NCBI GenBank assembly: GCA_039704465.1
Contig: JASFAU010000012.1
Span: 930,001 to 994,000 of the forward strand
Direction of reading: 5' to 3'
DNA length: 64,000 nt
From: Plasmodiophora brassicae
Lineage: Eukaryota; Endomyxa; Phytomyxea; Plasmodiophorida; Plasmodiophoridae
Made by a program: the position numbers and the translations under genes. The notes below the pieces were generated by a model. The model had not been told where the DNA came from. It saw nothing but the letters and a program-made list of their open reading frames with translations, and made no database searches. How positions within the stretch are numbered: the first letter of the stretch is position 1; every line of letters begins with the position of its first letter. This document shows positions 12,951-23,861 of the stretch, in pieces.

Positions 12951-12975
12951 TTGAGGAGCTGTGCTCGATCCGGTA

Positions 12976-13278
12976 CGACGACTTCCTACCAGCGTTGACG
13001 ACTGCTTGTGAAGATGGGGTCGTCGAATCCCTTGGAATCAAGGTCTTTGGCAAGGATCAGTAGTGGCGAACGCGAATTACGTGCCCAGGTTTCGCCAGTC
13101 GTTGCAACCGTAGTTGAACACGTAGTTACGTAGACGTGCGACTTCGAGCGGCGAGCGCGCTGGCAACCGGAACAGAATGCGCGTTCGCCACTTCTGCTCT
13201 TTGCCAAAGACCTTGACGCCCAGGGATTCGACGACCGCATCTTCACGAACCGTCGTCAACACTGGTAGGAAGTCGTCG
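12976..13278. repeat. inverted repeat pair, 99-nt arms, with a duplicated coding fragment
   Basis: 12976-13074 matches the reverse complement of 13180-13278 with scattered substitutions; the spacer is 105 nt. Both arms read as the same peptide: DDFLPALTTACEDGVVESLG on the plus strand and DDFLPVLTTVREDAVVESLG on the minus strand. The minus copy stays open through the spacer for 68 codons. The differences are biased to third positions in places, so the parent was probably a real gene. Confidence 0.8.
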
Positions 13279-13820
13279 GGCACCTACTCCTTGCGCTTGA
13301 ACGAACCAGTTAGGTGGCTCACTCGCCTGAAACTTGGGGATTCGAGCGAGGCGACGTACAGGAACTTGTGGTGATGACAAGTTGCACTGGATCGCGGTCG
13401 CTCAAGTCGAGGCCATGCAAGTCAGCGACATCCAAGTCACGGTGCTCCACCTGTTTTCGTGACCGTACGTTCATCAGATCCATAGAGGGTAACATTCATT
13501 AAAGATGTTACTGGTGAATCGACAGGAGCTACCTAGACTGCTCTTAACTAGACAAAAGTTGCCTATCGAAGGACGCAGCATGAGACTCCGTCGAGACATT
13601 CCTCGTCTTTTCCAGTGCGTTTCTTCGCCTCATAAATTGCGCTTTTATCGGGCCCAGATGAGCGCAAGATCGGCATCCACGTCAAGGCTGGAGTGGACCC
13701 TCGGGGAGCGCCATCTGAACTGCAAGCTGCAAGCGGCTGATCGGCACTGCGAGCTGCACATCACCGCGTGCCACGGACTTCCGCTGTGCGACTGCGACGG
13801 CGTTTTTGCACTACATCGCG

Positions 13821-15530
13821 ATGTCGTCGATCGTGGAGCGCGCGCGCGCTCTGCATGAGGACAACGAGATACTCAAGGTCCGCATCGTCCAGGATTTTAT
13901 CCACCGCAAGTCGAAAACGGTACGAGGGCCGGCAGGGATCGCGTATGCGCAACATTGACCCTGTGTACCCGTGCAGCATAGGGGCGATCTGCTGCAGCAG
14001 CACCGCCTGCGGCGAACTCTGGACCGCATTCGCGAAAACAACGAAGAGCTCGTCAGGATTTATCGAGACGAGGATCGGTAATTGCTGGTTTTCTCGAATC
14101 AGGGTATGTGATCAACTGATATCCTCGTTAGGACGTTTGCAGATGAGCTGTCACAAATTACGCCATCGATGGCGTTCGGCCCGTTCTACGAACAGTTACG
14201 AGACATTCGGGAATACCATCGGAGGCATACCCTGGCGAATGAGCAGCCTTCTATGGCGCCTGCTCAGTTTAACACAATGGAAGGCATGCAGCAGCAAGGT
14301 GTGTACTGGATGGCTCGCGTGCGTCCGCTCGCGTCGCTGATGACCGTTGCGTCAGAGGGTGGCGCCGAGCAATCTGGGCCAACGGTCGCGCTGGAAGCGA
14401 TTGAAGACGATACACTGGTTTCGTTCTCGGGTGAAGAGAAGTTCGGCAAGTATGTCGACATGACGCACCTGCACGAAAGGTTGGGCTCGTTTGACGCGCT
14501 CTAGTGGTGGTTACGTGACGGTACCGTTAGGTTCGTGAACCTGCCGATCTTCAAGAACCAGAAGCGAATGGATTATGTGGACTACCTGGCCCGGTTCCAG
14601 GCACCGTACCCGTCGTGTGCCGGAATGAGCGAGTATCTCGACGATCTCATTGAGTACCTTGCGGATTTTCACGGTCGTATTCACCCGCTGTACCCGATCG
14701 AGAAGATCAATCGTCAGATTGAGGAGGAGTTCATTGCGAAGAAGGCGAATGATGAGGAGAACCAGCACCGAACGGGTCGCCTTCATTGCCAGTTGTGTCA
14801 GAAGGATTTCGCGAACGAATCAGTCCTTGCCGCGCATCTCAGGTCCAAGAAGCACCTGAAGAAAGTGGACAGCTTAGAGAACGGCAACCATAAGAACGGT
14901 GCCGCGGTTGATTCGCTGCGCTTGAAGCAGTACAAGGTTGAAATCTTTGCCGACCTGCTTAGCGATATCATTGCAGCGACTCGGCAGCGCGTCGAAGTGC
15001 AGCAGACGAGGACGTTCCAGGAGATCTTGACAGAACGCGCCGAATTGTCTGAGGAAGAGAGCGAGTCTGAAAACGAGGAAGACGAAGAGGCCGTCCTGTA
15101 TAACCCGAAGAACGTCCCGCTCGGTAAGCGCGCGCATGTCTCGAAACCAATCGTTTGGGTCCCTAAACGGCTGTCTGTAGGATGGGATGGCAAACCGATC
15201 CCGTACTGGTTGTACAAACTACATGGCCTGAACATTGAGTATCGTTGCGAGATCTGTGGCGATTACGCGTACATGGGCCCACGTAACTTCGAGCGGCATT
15301 TCACCGAGTGGCGTCACGTCAACGGGATGAAGGCGCTGAAGATCCCTAACTCGCATCACTTCAAGTACGTGACGAAGATCGAGGACGCGCTCGCTCTGTT
15401 CAAGAAGGTCAAGCTGATGGAGAAGACGCGCGAATGGCACCCAGAGAACGACGAGGAATTAGAGGACCGGCAAGGGAACGTCTTCAAGAAGAAGACCTTC
15501 GAGGACCTCAAACGGCAAGGCATCATTTAG
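13821..15530 (+). CDS. SF3A3: splicing factor 3A subunit 3 (SF3a60 / Prp9)
   Basis: A subunit of the SF3a complex of U2 snRNP, needed for branch-site recognition. Exons 13821-13919, 13977-14077, 14132-14479 and 14531-15530 give 515 residues; human SF3A3 is about 500. Family blocks: MSSIVERARALHEDNEIL at the N-terminus, FYEQLRDIREYHRRH, YVDYLARF, a first zinc finger (CQLCQKDF...HLRSKKH), acidic EEESESENEEDEE, YNPKNVPLG, WDGKPIPYWLYKLHGLN and the matrin-type finger CEICGDYAYMGPRNFERHF. It ends KTFEDLKRQGII. All three introns (57, 54, 51 nt) are GT-AG and phase-consistent. One of the clearest genes in the window. Confidence 0.97.
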
Positions 15531-15585
15531 ACTTGTAAACCTCATCGTTGCTCGACCGCCTTGTGCTTTATCACAGACGAGCCGG

Positions 15586-15970
15586 CTAATCGGCGGTGCC
15601 GAGTGCACAGAGCAGGTCGGCAATGTACATGCCGCCCTTGACAAGTCTCATCGCCGGGTTGGCGCGCGCCTCTGGGAGCGTGCGAAGAAGGTCTCCATCA
15701 ACGCGCGAGTCATCCAGGATACAGAAGTGGTGCAGCGGTGGCAAATCCGCAACAGCTGTCGCTTCGCCAGCGACATTCGACACCGACCCTGTGCACGAGA
15801 CGATGCTATGGCCCGGTGAACCTCTATCAGGATGGTTCGCAGGGGTTGCATCAGGGCCTTTTGAGTCGGGCACTGACGAACGCGGATCCAGAGGCGCCGG
15901 GTCAGTAGCGCTGGTGACTGGACGCGATTGGCGACGGTCTGGCCCTCCTAAGACGTCTCCGAGTCGATAG
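15586..15970 (-). pseudogene. partial downstream copy of the tail of the repeat-rich membrane protein
   Basis: The minus strand reads PPLHHFCILDDSRVDGDLL and LPEARANP, which aligns with PPLHHLNVIDDTRVERYLL and FPKTRPDP near the C-terminus of the gene at 16010-18340. It then diverges and stops where the intact gene has its membrane helix. No start or signal peptide is found for it, so I read it as a truncated tandem copy. An alternative 3' exon of the upstream gene is possible but needs an unseen splice. Confidence 0.6.
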
Positions 15971-16009
15971 TATCGGCGCCGAAACGGAACTACAATGGTA
16001 GCTTTACCA

Positions 16010-18340
16010 TTAATAAACGTAATCGCTAAACGCCACTTTGGCTGGATGAAGAGGAACAGATATTGCCAGCGGAACACTGGCGATCCAGACAGCAATGAAG
16101 TACGAGGAAACGAACACGCACAGCAGGCCGGCAACGAAGACGCCAACCGTCCAGGTTGTCTTCGGGTCTGGCCTCGTCTTCGGGAACGTGTGAAGAAGAT
16201 ACCTTTCCACGCGTGTGTCGTCAATGACATTGAGGTGGTGCAACGGCGGCCAGCTCGTGCTGGTCGTGGCAGGTGATCCCAGCAGGTTACCAAGACGCTG
16301 CTGATGGGATGCCTTACGTGGGTTCGCGTTGGTGGTCTGGGGAGTACCATGGAGATTCGTAGAAATGACGACAGGGTCCGGAACAGGATCAGGAGAGGAA
16401 AGCTGGGCTGAATTGGCACCAGATGTGGTTGAAGGTACAGGGCCAGATCCTGGTGGTACTACAGAATCAGGAGGTGCACTTCCCGTACCGTCACCGCCAT
16501 CATCTTCAGGATTTAGAGCGCCTGGGTCTGAAGGAGCCGGATTGGGATCGATGATGAACGGACGCTGATGGTCAGGGTCAGGAAATGGATCAACAGGTTC
16601 CGACTTGACGCCAACGGCTCCACCAGCAGAAGGGCTTGCGACAGCAGAAGGTGCTGGCATTGTTTCGGCAGTTACCGGAAGGGGTCGGCTAGGACCTGTC
16701 AGCGGTAAAGATGGTGCCAATTCGCTATCGATGCCTTCAGAGTCGATACTTTCAGGTGCGAGACTTTCCGTCGCGACGGGAGGCATGTCCTGTTGTTCAA
16801 CTGGGCCGTTACCGTTCGCCTCGGTAGGGGTCTCCCTATCCAGGTCGTTCCCTAAACCAGGAGCGTTGTCGAGGACAACCGGATCATCACGTGCCTCGTC
16901 TTCGGCGGGACGCCCTTGTTGTGAATCGAGCACTTCCTCGAGTTCTTGCGCATGACCGTCCCCTGAATCCGGAACGGGATGAGGAGAGGAACGCTGTTCG
17001 GGAGATGCTGAATTGGCACCAGATGCGGTTGAAGGTACAGGGCCAGATCCTGGTGGCACTATAGAATCAGGAGGTGCACTACCCGTGTCACCGCCATCAT
17101 CTTCAGGATCTAGAGCGCCTTGGTCTGAAGGAGCCGAACTGGGGTCGATGATGAACAGAAGCTGATGGTCAGGGTCAGGAAACGGATCAACAGGTTCCGA
17201 CGTGACGCCAACGGCTCCGCCAAGATCCGGAGGGCTTGCGACAGCATAAGGTGCTAGGACTGTTTCGCCAGTTACCGGAAGGGATTGACTAGAACCTGTC
17301 AGCGGGAAGGAAAGTGCCAATTTGCTATCGATGCCTTCAGAGTCGATACTTTCAGGTGCGAGACTCTCCGTCGCGACGGGAGGTATGTCCTCCTCCAGAT
17401 CGCCGTCTGTACCTGGACCAGGAGCACCGCCCTGGCCAATCTGCACACCACCCTCCGACCTGTGTTGTTCACCTGGGCCGTCACCGTTCGCCTCGGTAGG
17501 GATCTCCCTATCCAGGCCCTTCCCTAAAGCAGGAGCGTTGACGAGGGCAACCGGATCATCACGTGCCTCGTCTTCGGCGGGCCTCCCGTGTTGTGGATCG
17601 AGCATTTCCTCGTGCTCTTGCGCATGATCGTCCTCTGAATCCGACTGCCTGTTCTCAGTTCCTGCACCAACCTGAGCAGCATCGGCCGGGGGAGTAGCGT
17701 CAGGTACAAGACCGTCGGATGCTTTCGGCGCGGGAACGTCGTCGCTCACAGTGGCGGGGCTCCCCTCGTTCCGAACGTTCTCTGGTCCAGCACTGGAGAC
17801 ACCGTCATTGCCCGCCTCGCCTTCGACGATATGCTCTTGCGGTGTTTGAACACGACCATGACCGTTTGCTGCAGCGACTAGTCCTGGGCCACGATCGCCT
17901 GGGTTCATCATTGCCGGGACGTTCTCATCAGGTGGTTGGTCGTCGGGCACATCGCCCGCGTCCTGTGGAACCCCAGGGATGCCCAGACGGGCATCAAGTA
18001 TTGCTTCCGCAGGTGGTGGAACGTGTGGCAGTTTAGGCTTCCAGTCCACCGCCACGTCGCTTCGAAACGGTGCATAGATTTCCACGACCCGGTCAACGTG
18101 GACGGCCATTGTCTCGAAGCTCTTGAGCGCAGCGTCAGCGCGGGCATGCTCCTGCGCCGACAGCTTGCCGTCTCGGTGGGGTCCCGTCAGCAGAACGTCG
18201 GCTTCGTCATCCGTCCTGGTCCACGGGAAGTGTCCTATGATCTCAGGACGGCGTTTCGCATGGCAGGTTGTGAATCCTGCAACCATACCGGCCGTTAATG
18301 CGATCGCCGCGAAGCGCCACACCACGCGAAGTCGTGGCAT
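16010..18340 (-). CDS. acidic repeat-containing membrane protein, unknown function
   Basis: A single 776-residue frame. Residues about 7-25 (VWRFAAIALTAGMVAGF) are a signal peptide or anchor. About 700 residues of acidic, Pro-rich, probably disordered text follow. A unit of roughly 210 residues occurs twice (about 17630-16960 and 16960-16350); shared blocks are GRPAEDEARDDPV, ATESLAPESIDSEGIDS, EPVDPFPDPDHQ and PEDDGG. Near the C-terminus PPLHHLNVIDDTRVERYLL precedes one strong membrane helix (VGVFVAGLLCVFVSSYF) and a short end. I recognise no enzyme motif. It is probably a surface or organelle membrane protein with a long low-complexity ectodomain. Confidence 0.8.
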   Translation of the reverse strand: MPRLRVVWRFAAIALTAGMVAGFTTCHAKRRPEIIGHFPWTRTDDEADVLLTGPHRDGKLSAQEHARADAALKSFETMAVHVDRVVEIYAPFRSDVAVDWKPKLPHVPPPAEAILDARLGIPGVPQDAGDVPDDQPPDENVPAMMNPGDRGPGLVAAANGHGRVQTPQEHIVEGEAGNDGVSSAGPENVRNEGSPATVSDDVPAPKASDGLVPDATPPADAAQVGAGTENRQSDSEDDHAQEHEEMLDPQHGRPAEDEARDDPVALVNAPALGKGLDREIPTEANGDGPGEQHRSEGGVQIGQGGAPGPGTDGDLEEDIPPVATESLAPESIDSEGIDSKLALSFPLTGSSQSLPVTGETVLAPYAVASPPDLGGAVGVTSEPVDPFPDPDHQLLFIIDPSSAPSDQGALDPEDDGGDTGSAPPDSIVPPGSGPVPSTASGANSASPEQRSSPHPVPDSGDGHAQELEEVLDSQQGRPAEDEARDDPVVLDNAPGLGNDLDRETPTEANGNGPVEQQDMPPVATESLAPESIDSEGIDSELAPSLPLTGPSRPLPVTAETMPAPSAVASPSAGGAVGVKSEPVDPFPDPDHQRPFIIDPNPAPSDPGALNPEDDGGDGTGSAPPDSVVPPGSGPVPSTTSGANSAQLSSPDPVPDPVVISTNLHGTPQTTNANPRKASHQQRLGNLLGSPATTSTSWPPLHHLNVIDDTRVERYLLHTFPKTRPDPKTTWTVGVFVAGLLCVFVSSYFIAVWIASVPLAISVPLHPAKVAFSDYVY

Positions 18341-18442
18341 CCCTCGTTTGCGTGCCAGGGCTAGTAGGACTTCTGTCGGCCATGGGTCAAGGCGCGCAGA
18401 TTCAATGGGTTAGGGTCTGTCGGGTTTATGGGCGGATAACGT

Positions 18443-19979
18443 TCAGTACGTGGGACGGCAGGGCTGGCTGCGTGCCAGTTGTAACTCGTTCTCGAGTTGC
18501 TCGATGCGCCGCAGAGCAGAATCCAGACGGTCCTGTGTCTGGGTGATACTGTTGGGGAACTCTGCCGGCCTGGTCCTCAGGATGGTGAGCACGTCCAGCG
18601 CGGTTGGCCTCGCCATCGGGTCGGCCTGTACATCATCGACAGGAGTGAGCAGCAAATAGGCGAGCTCAGTGAACAGCCGGTGTTTACGGAAAGGAGGCAG
18701 CGAATCAGCTGGCAGAGCTGCGATGAAAACCGTGACTCATCGAGCGTGATCAGCCCTAGACGAATTTGCCTGTACTCGAAACCTTGCGATGGAAGCGGCT
18801 CTGATAGGCATAGCTCGAGCGCTGTCGCACCCAGCGCGAACATATCAGCCCGATCTGAGACTTCCGCTCAGTTCGAGGTTACGGGGCGAGCTGTCGAAAC
18901 GATCCAAACCTAGATGGCTGTAATCGTCGTTAAGTAGCTCGGCGCATAAGTACCGGGCGTCGCCTTCTGCAATAGATTTATCCATGTCTAAATGAAAGCG
19001 AGCGTAAGCGAACGGTGCGCATGGCCCAATGTCTGAGGGCAGACCAGTCTGATCCATTGGAGCACAGAGGCCGAAATCAGAAATCTTGTAAACTCCCGCG
19101 GCAGTCTCCAGAATGTTTTCCGGTTTCAGGTCCAGGTGGGCAACGCCATTCCTGTGCATTTCGAGCAGGCCGACGCAGACCTGCCGGTAGATCAGACTCG
19201 GCAACGTTCTACTGATGTGAGCGATAGCCAAACCTGCCGAATGATTTCGACAATTTGCGCTTCATTCAGCACATTCCGGTTCTCCTTGTTGGATTCGGAG
19301 GCTGATGCGGCACGGACGAACCTTGACAGGTTCCCCCTTTCGCAATGTTCCGTCTGGATATACAACGACTGATCGCTGGGGTCGATCCACGATGTAAAGT
19401 ACCTACCAGATGAACGTTTAGCAAAGTGGGCAGCATGCACAAGCCATCGTCGTTTACCGAAGAATGTTCGGGCAGTGACCGCAACGGCTCGCCAAGAACG
19501 AAAGGCAGTGCACCTCTCGAAGCTGCAACTGAATGGCGTTAACGCCAGACGACCGGTTGAGGGATTGCCGGATTCGCTTGACAGCGTACGTGACACCGTC
19601 GATCTTCAGGCGGCCTCGATATACCTCGCCGAACGACCCCGTGCCAATGACGTGCACGTCAGTAAACTCGCGGGTCAGCCGCGATACCGCTCGTTGCGGT
19701 ACACCTTGTGACGAAGGCGGCTTTCCGTTCTGTACGCGCTTCAGGAACGGGTTCACCTGTAGTATGGCGACACCTGCTCCCCAGTCAATCAGCAGGTACT
19801 CGCCAGGGGGCGGAGACGCAGATCCGACCAGCTGGCAGGTCCTGAACGATAGTCGAGAAGGAATCGAACGCGGTTGGATGCGTCGGATCAACACGAGACA
19901 TGGTCGTTATGCGCTGCTGAACCTGCTGCTGCAGCTGCTGATGGGTCGGCTTGACGACCGGCTGATCAGACGGGGTCAT
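18443..19979 (-). CDS. Wee1/Myt1-family protein kinase
   Basis: Wee1-type kinases phosphorylate CDK1 on the inhibitory Tyr (Myt1 also Thr) and delay mitosis. Visible motifs: VNPFLKRVQ before the kinase; Gly loop IGTGSFGEVYRGR; Lys in YAVKRI; REVHCLSFL (helix C); SWIDPSDQSLYIQTEHC; GVAHLDLKPENIL; ISDFGLC; and the family hallmark EGDARYLCAELLNDDYSHL, followed after an intron by DRADMFALG. It ends DPMARPTALDVL plus a coiled coil (RIEQLENELQLAR). Wee1 usually has DLG or DFG followed by H/L; here it is FGLC. The start MTPSDQPVVKP at 19979 gives a short, Gln-rich N-terminus. Introns of about 46-60 nt are needed. Wee1 versus Myt1 cannot be settled; no membrane segment is visible. Confidence 0.87.
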
Positions 19980-20047
19980 GTAATCCTCTGAGCACGCCTG
20001 CGTCGATTCCGACAGCGACGGTGTCGCCCGAAACGTAGACGACGAGG

Positions 20048-20446
20048 TTACCGAACCTGACGCCCCAATACAGTCATCATAGCAGCCTCAGCTCTGCGTT
20101 CAAGACCATCGTTACCATCGGACATCTTTCGCGCATTCCTGATTTGCTCGGACAGGGAAGTGGACGTCGTGCCGCGCTCTTCATTTCGTTCGGGGACGAC
20201 GGTCGTCTTGATGCGCGAGAAAATGGATGGCCCACCGCCGAACGCAGTGAACAGCGACTGTTGCGGAGGGACGTCCAGCGACCCGATCCTCTGCAGTCGA
20301 TTGCCCGGCGGCGCATGATCGCTGGCCCACGACGGATCAGACGTGACGCGCACCGGGCAGCCGCCCCTCCCCTACGCGTGGAACATCTTGACGGGTCGGA
20401 CGCCGGTCTCCTCGGTCAGAGGCAGCTTGGGCCGCTTGTGCGCCAT
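20048..20446 (-). CDS. small unknown protein with a basic N-terminus
   Basis: ATG at 20446 reads MAHKRPKLPLTEETGVRPVK. A GTAGGG...CAG intron of about 54 nt keeps the frame into DHAPPGNRLQRIGSLDVPP, GGGPSIFSRIKTTVVP and ERRAEAAMMTVLGRQVR, about 114 residues in all. KRPKL could act as a nuclear localisation signal. I recognise no family. It sits between the Wee1-type kinase and Nup62, all on the minus strand. The consistent phase and the non-random composition are the support. Confidence 0.5.
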
Positions 20447-20658
20447 CGCCAGTCCCACAGACGTCGCTGCCTGCCGCCGCCGTCCCGACTGCAGCACGCT
20501 CCAAAATAGATTTGACTGCTGTCTGCGGGGCCCGCCAATTCGATTGCCGGCGCGACCCCCACTGCCTACCTACCGCGCGTTTTCGTCCAAACGCCGTTAC
20601 AGCCAACTGGTCAGCTGATCTGTATGCCGAGTTCTAGCTGGAAGAGTGCCTGTATGTT

Positions 20659-23076
20659 TTAAACGGCGGCACCACTGTACTGGGCGGCTTTCTGCTGCAG
20701 TCGCTGCAGCTGCTGCATCTTGTTGTCCAGGTTGGCGATCTCGGCGTCGATGTACTTGAGCGAGGCCATGTGGACGTTGAGGATCTTGACGACCGCGGAC
20801 ATGGGGTCCGATGCCGGGCCGTTGCTGGGCGCCGCCGCAATCGTCGTCTCGGAGGCCTCGTTGAGCTTCTGGACGGTTTCGGCGACGCTCTGCGATAGGT
20901 TCGACAAGTCGCACGACAGTTTCTCGGCCTTCATGTAGGTCTCGCCCCGTTTGACTTCGGGGCCACTGCTCTTTGCGTCCAATTTCAGACTCTCTATGAC
21001 GACCAGGTCAGACGTTGTCGGGTACCACGACCGCGTGCGCACACACACAAACCTTCCAAGTCTCTTTCCAGCTGACACACCATCGACTCGAGTTCATCTT
21101 CATCGATCTTGATCTTGTCCAGCGCGGTCTTCAACTGATTCTGGGCTGCGTCAACATCCCCAACTTGCCGTTTCAGAGCGATAATCTGTTCGCCGTTGGC
21201 AATCAGCTGGCGATCCCAGGCACTGACTTTGTGGGCCTGGTCCGTGAACGAGCGCACGCGTTCCTCCAGTTCGTCCCTGCGCACCACCGACGTGTCAGAC
21301 TGCTTCAAGCAATTCGCACTGCTTCCACCTGACTTCCAGATATCGATGATCTCCTTGACATTCTTTCGAGACAGACGAACCGTCTTTGCCGCAGGAGCTG
21401 GAACAACGGCCCCGGACGAAGGTGTTGCAGGTGGGGCCGACGTTGCAGGCGCAGTAGATGTCGTTGGCTGAGCGCCCTTATCCGCACCCGTTGTTGTTGT
21501 TGTTGTTGTGGGGCCCGGAGTCGCCGGCGTAGCGGTTGAAGCACCACCGAACGAGAACGATGGCGTTGTAGCCGCACCCGCGGTCGTTGCTGCTGTCGAC
21601 GGAGCGGCACCGAACAATGAGGTCGTCTTTGCAGCGCCAGATTCTGTGGCTGCGGGAGTCGTTGCTCCAAATGAAAACGAACCAGCCGCTCCTGTCGTTG
21701 CTGGTGCTGGTGCAGGCGTAGAGGTGGTCGCTCCAGAAGCCCCCGTTGTCGTTGCAGATGTCGTCGTTGCAGGTGCAGGCGTCGTCGTAGTCGCAGGCGT
21801 CGTACTCGTTGCAGCCGTTGAAGGTTGTGTCCCAAACGAAAACGGAGAAGCGGCCGGCTGACCGGCCCCAGGCGCAGGTGCTGAGCCACCGAAACTGAAA
21901 CCTGGCGTCGTCGTCGATGGAGCTGCGGTTGTCCCAAAACTCAGCCCTGTTGACGCCTGGTCCTTGGATGGCGTACTAGGCGGTACCGTAGAGCCTGTAC
22001 CGAAACTTGGAGCCCCGGCGGCCGTCGTGGACGAAGTCGTACCCCCAGCGCCAAACAACGGTGCCGCTGGAGTGGCTGGGGCGGCAGGCGTCGCTGTGGT
22101 GCCGCCGAAGGTAAACCCGGTGGACGACGGGACACTCGTCGTTGCTGGGGGCGCACCGAACGAAGGGGCAGCAGGGGTAGAAGGCGCAGCAGGCGTGGTG
22201 TTCGTCGCACCGAACAGGGAAGAAGCGGACGGTGTCGTCGTTGCACCGAAACTTGGTGCGGGCGTCGCCTTCGCATCCGTGCCGCCGAACGCGAACGGTT
22301 TCGTTGGGGTTGTCGGTGCTGCTGCTGCGCCGAAACCGAGCGATGTCGACGCGCCTGTCGTGGCGGGAGCTGCGGCCGACGTCCCGCCAAACAGTCCTGG
22401 CGTTGTCGTAGATGACGTTGCGGCCGCCGGTGTTGATGACGACCCAAACGTGAACGGAGACGACGCTGATGTCGTTGTCGCCTGCGTTCCTGCACCGAAA
22501 CCGAACGATGGTGGGGCTGCTGTCGAGGATGGCGCCTGAGACGGCGTGGTCGTTGCACCGAAGGTCGGCTGGGCGGACGTGGAGCCGAACCCTCCAAACG
22601 CTGCTCCTGGGGCTGGCGCTGGCGCTGGCGTCGACGTTCCAAACCCGCCAAATCCGGTAGATGTCGGTGTTGTCGCTGACTGACCAGATGGCGTCGCCGT
22701 TGCGCCGAACCCACCGAAACCGGTGGTCGTTGCTGGTTGCGTCGTTGACGACGATCCGAACGCGGGCGTCGTCGATGGCTGCGAAGCACCAAACCCGCCA
22801 AACCCACCTGTTGTTGTCGTTGTGGCCGCGCCGCTTCCGAAGCCTCCCGTTGCTGGCGTTGACGACGACGGCGTCGCTGCTCCGAACCCGAACGAGGGCT
22901 GGCCGGTGGACGGCGCTATTGGTCAAGTCACAACGCTGCGCATTCGCATCGCTACGTCGCCCGGTGTACGTACCTGCGCTGCCGAACAACGGCGCCGACG
23001 TCCCCTGGGCCGATGACCCGGCGCCGAACGCGGGCGTCGTCGAGCCTAGCGGCTGCTGCTGCCCAGAGCCGAACAT
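20659..23076 (-). CDS. NUP62: nucleoporin Nup62 / Nsp1
   Basis: A central-channel FG nucleoporin. Exons 23076-22974, 22915-21053 and 20993-20659 give 766 residues. The first two thirds are Ala/Thr/Ser-rich with dozens of FG, GFGGFG and SLFG motifs that form the permeability barrier. The last ~200 residues are the conserved Nsp1 C-terminal coiled coil: NVKEIIDIWKSGG, AWDRQLIANGEQI, LERDLEGL, GETYMKAEKL, DPMSAVVKILNVHMASLKY and DNKMQQLQRLQQKAAQY. That coiled coil pairs with Nup54/Nup58-type partners. Introns are 58 and 59 nt. FG repeats are longer than in human p62 (522 residues) but in the range of yeast Nsp1. Confidence 0.94.
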
Positions 23077-23311
23077 GATGCTTCCCGCGGCCGCACGGTG
23101 CCGACTGCAACGCGCGTAAAAAGGCCGCAACTGGGAGACACCATGGACGTTCAGTTGTTGTTTTTTGCGGAGGGGCGGCCAATGTTGCATTCGGCACGGT
23201 CGCTAGGGGAAGCAGGCGGGCGTTGCGGTTCGACCACATGTGCGATGTTGGCCGGTCGGATCGGTCGTTCCGGCCTGAAATTCACTTGTTCGCATTTGTG
23301 TTTGGGGGCCG

Positions 23312-23770
23312 ATGAGGATGAAGCTGGGCATTCTCGTGCTGGTGGTTCTGGCCGCCCTGGTGGCCTGCACGTCCGCGTCGACGCGCTCGCGCCCGAGATT
23401 CCAGGCCCTGCAATGGGGCCGCTGGGGGGGAGTTGGGCGCTGGGGAGGAGCTGGACGAGTTGGTTGGGGCGGGTACTATAACCCATACGCGTACCGGCCG
23501 TCGTATTACTACAACCCGTACTCCTACTACTCCGGCTACTACGGCTACTACCCGTATATGTACGAGAAGGGCCAGAAGCCGGTCAATCTGCTCAACAAGA
23601 CCGATGTCGCGAACGCGAACAATAACGTCAGCAACAACAGCGCTGCTGGACACTCGAGCTCCGACATTGGCATTCCTGGTGCTGAACCGTCGTCGAACGT
23701 GACCGTCGTCCCTATCGGGGAACCGTCGCACACTAACGGCACACAGAATAACACGTCGCCTGACGCCTAG
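23312..23770 (+). CDS. small secreted Tyr/Gly/Trp-rich protein
   Basis: 152 residues, no intron. Residues 1-23 (MRMKLGILVLVVLAALVACT) form a signal peptide; ATG 23318 is a possible alternative start. The mature part opens with WGRWGGVGRWGG, then a Tyr-rich block (YYNPY, YYYNPYSYYSGYYGYYPY) and an Asn/Ser-rich tail with several N-x-S/T sites. No family is recognised. Tyr/Gly-rich secreted proteins can be structural (wall or spore coat) or adhesive; that is inference. It lies head to head with Nup62. Confidence 0.75.
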   Translation: MRMKLGILVLVVLAALVACTSASTRSRPRFQALQWGRWGGVGRWGGAGRVGWGGYYNPYAYRPSYYYNPYSYYSGYYGYYPYMYEKGQKPVNLLNKTDVANANNNVSNNSAAGHSSSDIGIPGAEPSSNVTVVPIGEPSHTNGTQNNTSPDA

Positions 23771-23861
23771 CCCTGATTCGCATTCGTCTGTTGTGTGCAA
23801 GCGATCTGACAGTCTACGCGTGACAATACAATAGCTGTTGGTTTAATGTGTGGCCCCGAGG

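Larger units (their letters stand above)
12015..13820. other. intergenic region between divergent GCN2 and SF3a60
   Basis: I find no gene I can defend here. A plus-strand open frame at 12263-12529 (88 codons) starts with ATG but has no family I recognise. The region is dominated by two inverted duplications, listed separately. 13283-13820 shows nothing clear beyond the probable 5' region of SF3a60. Confidence 0.5.

Noticed and set aside
21508..22539. Long Val/Ala/Pro-rich open frames on the plus strand
   Set aside because: Mirror of the FG-repeat coding of Nup62 on the other strand; the Ala/Thr codon bias keeps the opposite frames open.
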